From Rhabditoides inermis (taxonomy: Eukaryota > Nematoda > Chromadorea > Rhabditida > Rhabditidae): 64,000 nt of DNA. The notes below the pieces were generated by a model. It had not been told where the DNA came from, did not search any database, and worked only from the letters and a program-made list of their open reading frames with translations. How positions within the stretch are numbered: the stretch's first letter is position 1; each line of letters begins with the position of its first letter. The stretch lies in assembly GCA_963966185.1 (NCBI GenBank), contig CAWZYM010000140.1, forward strand, positions 186,001 to 250,000, in the 5' to 3' direction. Position numbers and translations under genes: made by a program. Positions 62,102-64,000 of the stretch are shown piece by piece.

Positions 62102-62812
62102 TCGCCGCCTAGTGGATAGTTTCTGTTATTGCCAGCCGGGGTCAGTTGGCGAAACTCAGTTTCGAGCGAGACAGGCCAGACTGCGCGGGCAAATGGTCGA
62201 GTGTCGCGCGGCCTCTTTGATTCGCGTGCCGGCTTCTTTGATCAATATTATCGTTTGAAAGCGCGCGCTTGGGTCTCTTCACGACCAGAAGGTAGATCGA
62301 ATGCGACTCGAGGGTAGATCGATTTTCTACCGTAATCTGGCGAACTATCTCCCAGAATAATATTATACGCGCGACCCTGCCATGCGAGGCGAGAGACGGC
62401 GTCTCTCGGACTCGGAGGGTGTGGAGAAACAGAGCACACTGTGCACAGGGCAGATGTGTCTTATCGATCGAATCGAGTTTATGCAGTGAAATTGTGGGAA
62501 TATTGATTACAGTACGGTATAGTGGGTAGACGATAAAATAATCAATTAGCAATTCAGTCGCACATCACAATGAGATAATCTTGAAACTGATAATACGTTT
62601 AGTTGGAACAAGTAATTTGCCGGAAGTAATTTAAAATTAGAAACCGGAAAACTTGCGGTAAGCAGCCAACCACCTAACAAAACTCAGTCAATGTGTCCAC
62701 GTATTGCCCCTCTTCAGTCACACGAGTCAAATCAATATAAGCACAACGATTAATCGCAAAGAATAGAGATCACTTGAATCAAAAGATTCGTTAGTTTGTT
62801 TCACAAATAGGT
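62102..62812. other. Spacer between H2A promoter and H4 3' end
   Basis: No gene recognised. Overlapping ORFs on both strands here lack homology. It contains upstream promoter sequence of H2A. Confidence 0.5.
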
Positions 62813-62828
62813 AGCCCTGAAGAGGGCT
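62813..62828 (-). terminator. Histone 3' stem-loop of H4
   Basis: Minus strand AGCCCTCTTCAGGGCT: perfect 6-bp stem with TTCA-type loop, 38 bp beyond the H4 stop, preceded by CCAACCCAAC. SLBP site for replication-dependent histone mRNA processing. Confidence 0.92.
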
Positions 62829-62865
62829 GTTGGGTTGGTTGGTGGTCTCATTGAGATCGGACGAC

Positions 62866-63189
<324 letters not shown>

Positions 63190-63224
63190 TCACGAATGAG
63201 ATGATGACTGCTCCGCGGCGCCCG

Positions 63225-63232
63225 CATATATG
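63225..63232 (-). promoter_or_regulatory. TATA box of histone H4
   Basis: CATATATG about 48 bp upstream of the H4 ATG, at the spacing seen for H3 and H2A. Confidence 0.7.
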
Positions 63233-63790
63233 CCACTCTACCAAGGTCCCGACCGACGAGGGACCCCAAAAAGCGCGCGAAAACTCTCACTCGGCGTCTC
63301 TCTCTCACCCTTGTCCAATCGTCCGTTATTTTTATTCATTTAGAGCGGGACATTCGAACATTAAGGATACAGTACACAACCACTAGATCATTTTCATTGA
63401 CTAACCAGATCCGTCCCGTATAGTAGAGACAGTATGTTCAATTCTGCTCACCTCAATTGCAGCTAAAATTTACTCGGAGTGTACTTGGTGACGGCTTACT
63501 ACCTTCAGAAAATAAAGGAAAGTAAGAGAGAACGAAGAGGAGAGGGGGGGAGAGAAGAGAGAGAGGGAGAAGAAGTGATAGTAAATAAAAGAAAGGTTCA
63601 ATCATTGCAGGACGTAACCGAGTTTGTAGAGTCATTTGAGCCGAATGATAATGATATATTCCGTTTGCGCACAGCTCAACATTTCTCGTCAAAAACATTA
63701 TGTTGTCCAATAGTTTTACAGTACCCTAAGCTGTTGGACAGTGAACATTTCTTCTCGCGTTCACAATTCCTATTAGCAAAATCTGTCTTC
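63233..63790. other. Intergenic region upstream of H4
   Basis: H4 upstream promoter sequence, a GA-rich tract near 63,515-63,580, and a plus-strand ORF (63,479-63,802) without recognisable homology that I do not call a gene. Confidence 0.4.
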
Positions 63791-63792
63791 AC

Positions 63793-63866
63793 ACCTAGCT
63801 AGCGTAGTGGTAACGCTCTCGCTTGGCAAGAATGAGTTCCCGGGTTCAATCCCCTCCGGTCCCGCC
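63793..63866 (+). ncRNA. tRNA-like sequence near the window end
   Basis: tagcgtagtggtaacgct resembles a D-arm/A box, and gggttcaatccc (63,842-63,853) is a B box. A loop TTGGCAA could present anticodon GGC, but the anticodon and T stems do not pair well, so a functional tRNA is doubtful. It shares gtggtaacgct and a downstream cccgcca/ccaagtt motif with the tRNA-like sequence at 51,569-51,650, suggesting a tRNA-derived repeat family. Confidence 0.35.
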
Positions 63867-64000
63867 AAGTTTTGTCAATTTGAAAACCTCATTGAAAGGA
63901 CTCTGATCTTTCTCTAACCACCCTAGTGTCTCTCATGAAAAGAGTGAAACTCATTTGCGAGCCTACTATAGACATAACTGTTTATTCTCTAAATTATAAA

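Noticed and set aside
63479..63802. 107-codon plus-strand ORF upstream of H4
   Set aside because: Begins in GA-rich low-complexity sequence, no recognised domain, and overlaps the tRNA-like element.

Overview
The window is eukaryotic and most probably from a nematode. The histone H2A gene resembles the Caenorhabditis form: downstream of a stop codon it still encodes the nematode-type tail KTGGDKE. Host genes have introns of 41-45 nt. The enoyl-CoA hydratase leader joins the mature protein through AST-(A)APEMIK, as I recall for the C. elegans enzyme, and an R4-type rDNA retrotransposon is present, a group first known from nematodes. The species cannot be named from the sequence.

Layout. (1) 1-31,991 is a satellite array of about 83-bp monomers in several classes, arranged in nested higher-order repeats. 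It is broken twice (3,495-5,669 and 19,678-21,855) by the same 2.2-kb long-inverted-repeat Tc1/mariner-type element. The two copies came from duplication of the array, not from two insertions. (2) 31,992-35,523 and 44,992-51,197 are two copies of one segment holding short 28S rDNA pieces, a 1.0-kb internally deleted R4-like element, a decayed TIR DNA transposon, a PHD-like zinc-finger ORF and CT tracts. (3) 35,524-38,884 is an 80-bp minisatellite of about 42 units. (4) 38,885-45,014 is a 28S fragment plus a nearly complete R4-like non-LTR retrotransposon on the minus strand, bounded by a 23-bp duplication of the 28S target. Its coding sequence has one nonsense codon and one frameshift. (5) A 2.9-kb non-autonomous Helitron (45,607-48,494) sits in the second segment copy; the first copy is the exact empty site. 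A 1.6-kb relative (53,886-55,503) lies in a host intron.

(6) 51,570-64,000 is gene space: a small spliced membrane-protein candidate; a multi-exon plus-strand locus with an OTU-like cysteine-protease motif followed by a ubiquitin-specific protease (USP) domain; the last two exons of an acidic coiled-coil protein; the first five exons of mitochondrial enoyl-CoA hydratase; and a histone group (H3 5' half, H2A, H4), all on the minus strand with TATA boxes. H2A and H4 keep replication-type 3' stem-loops.

Only H4 is undamaged. H3 stops after mature residue 85 and runs in frame into the hydratase leader. H2A has a premature TAG. The hydratase lacks its C-terminal half, carries a 1-nt deletion and has AT instead of GT at its first donor. 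The USP locus needs about five single-base corrections. The indels are mostly 1 nt and several lie in short homopolymers, so uncorrected long-read error must be excluded before calling these pseudogenes; the substitutions and truncations need another explanation.
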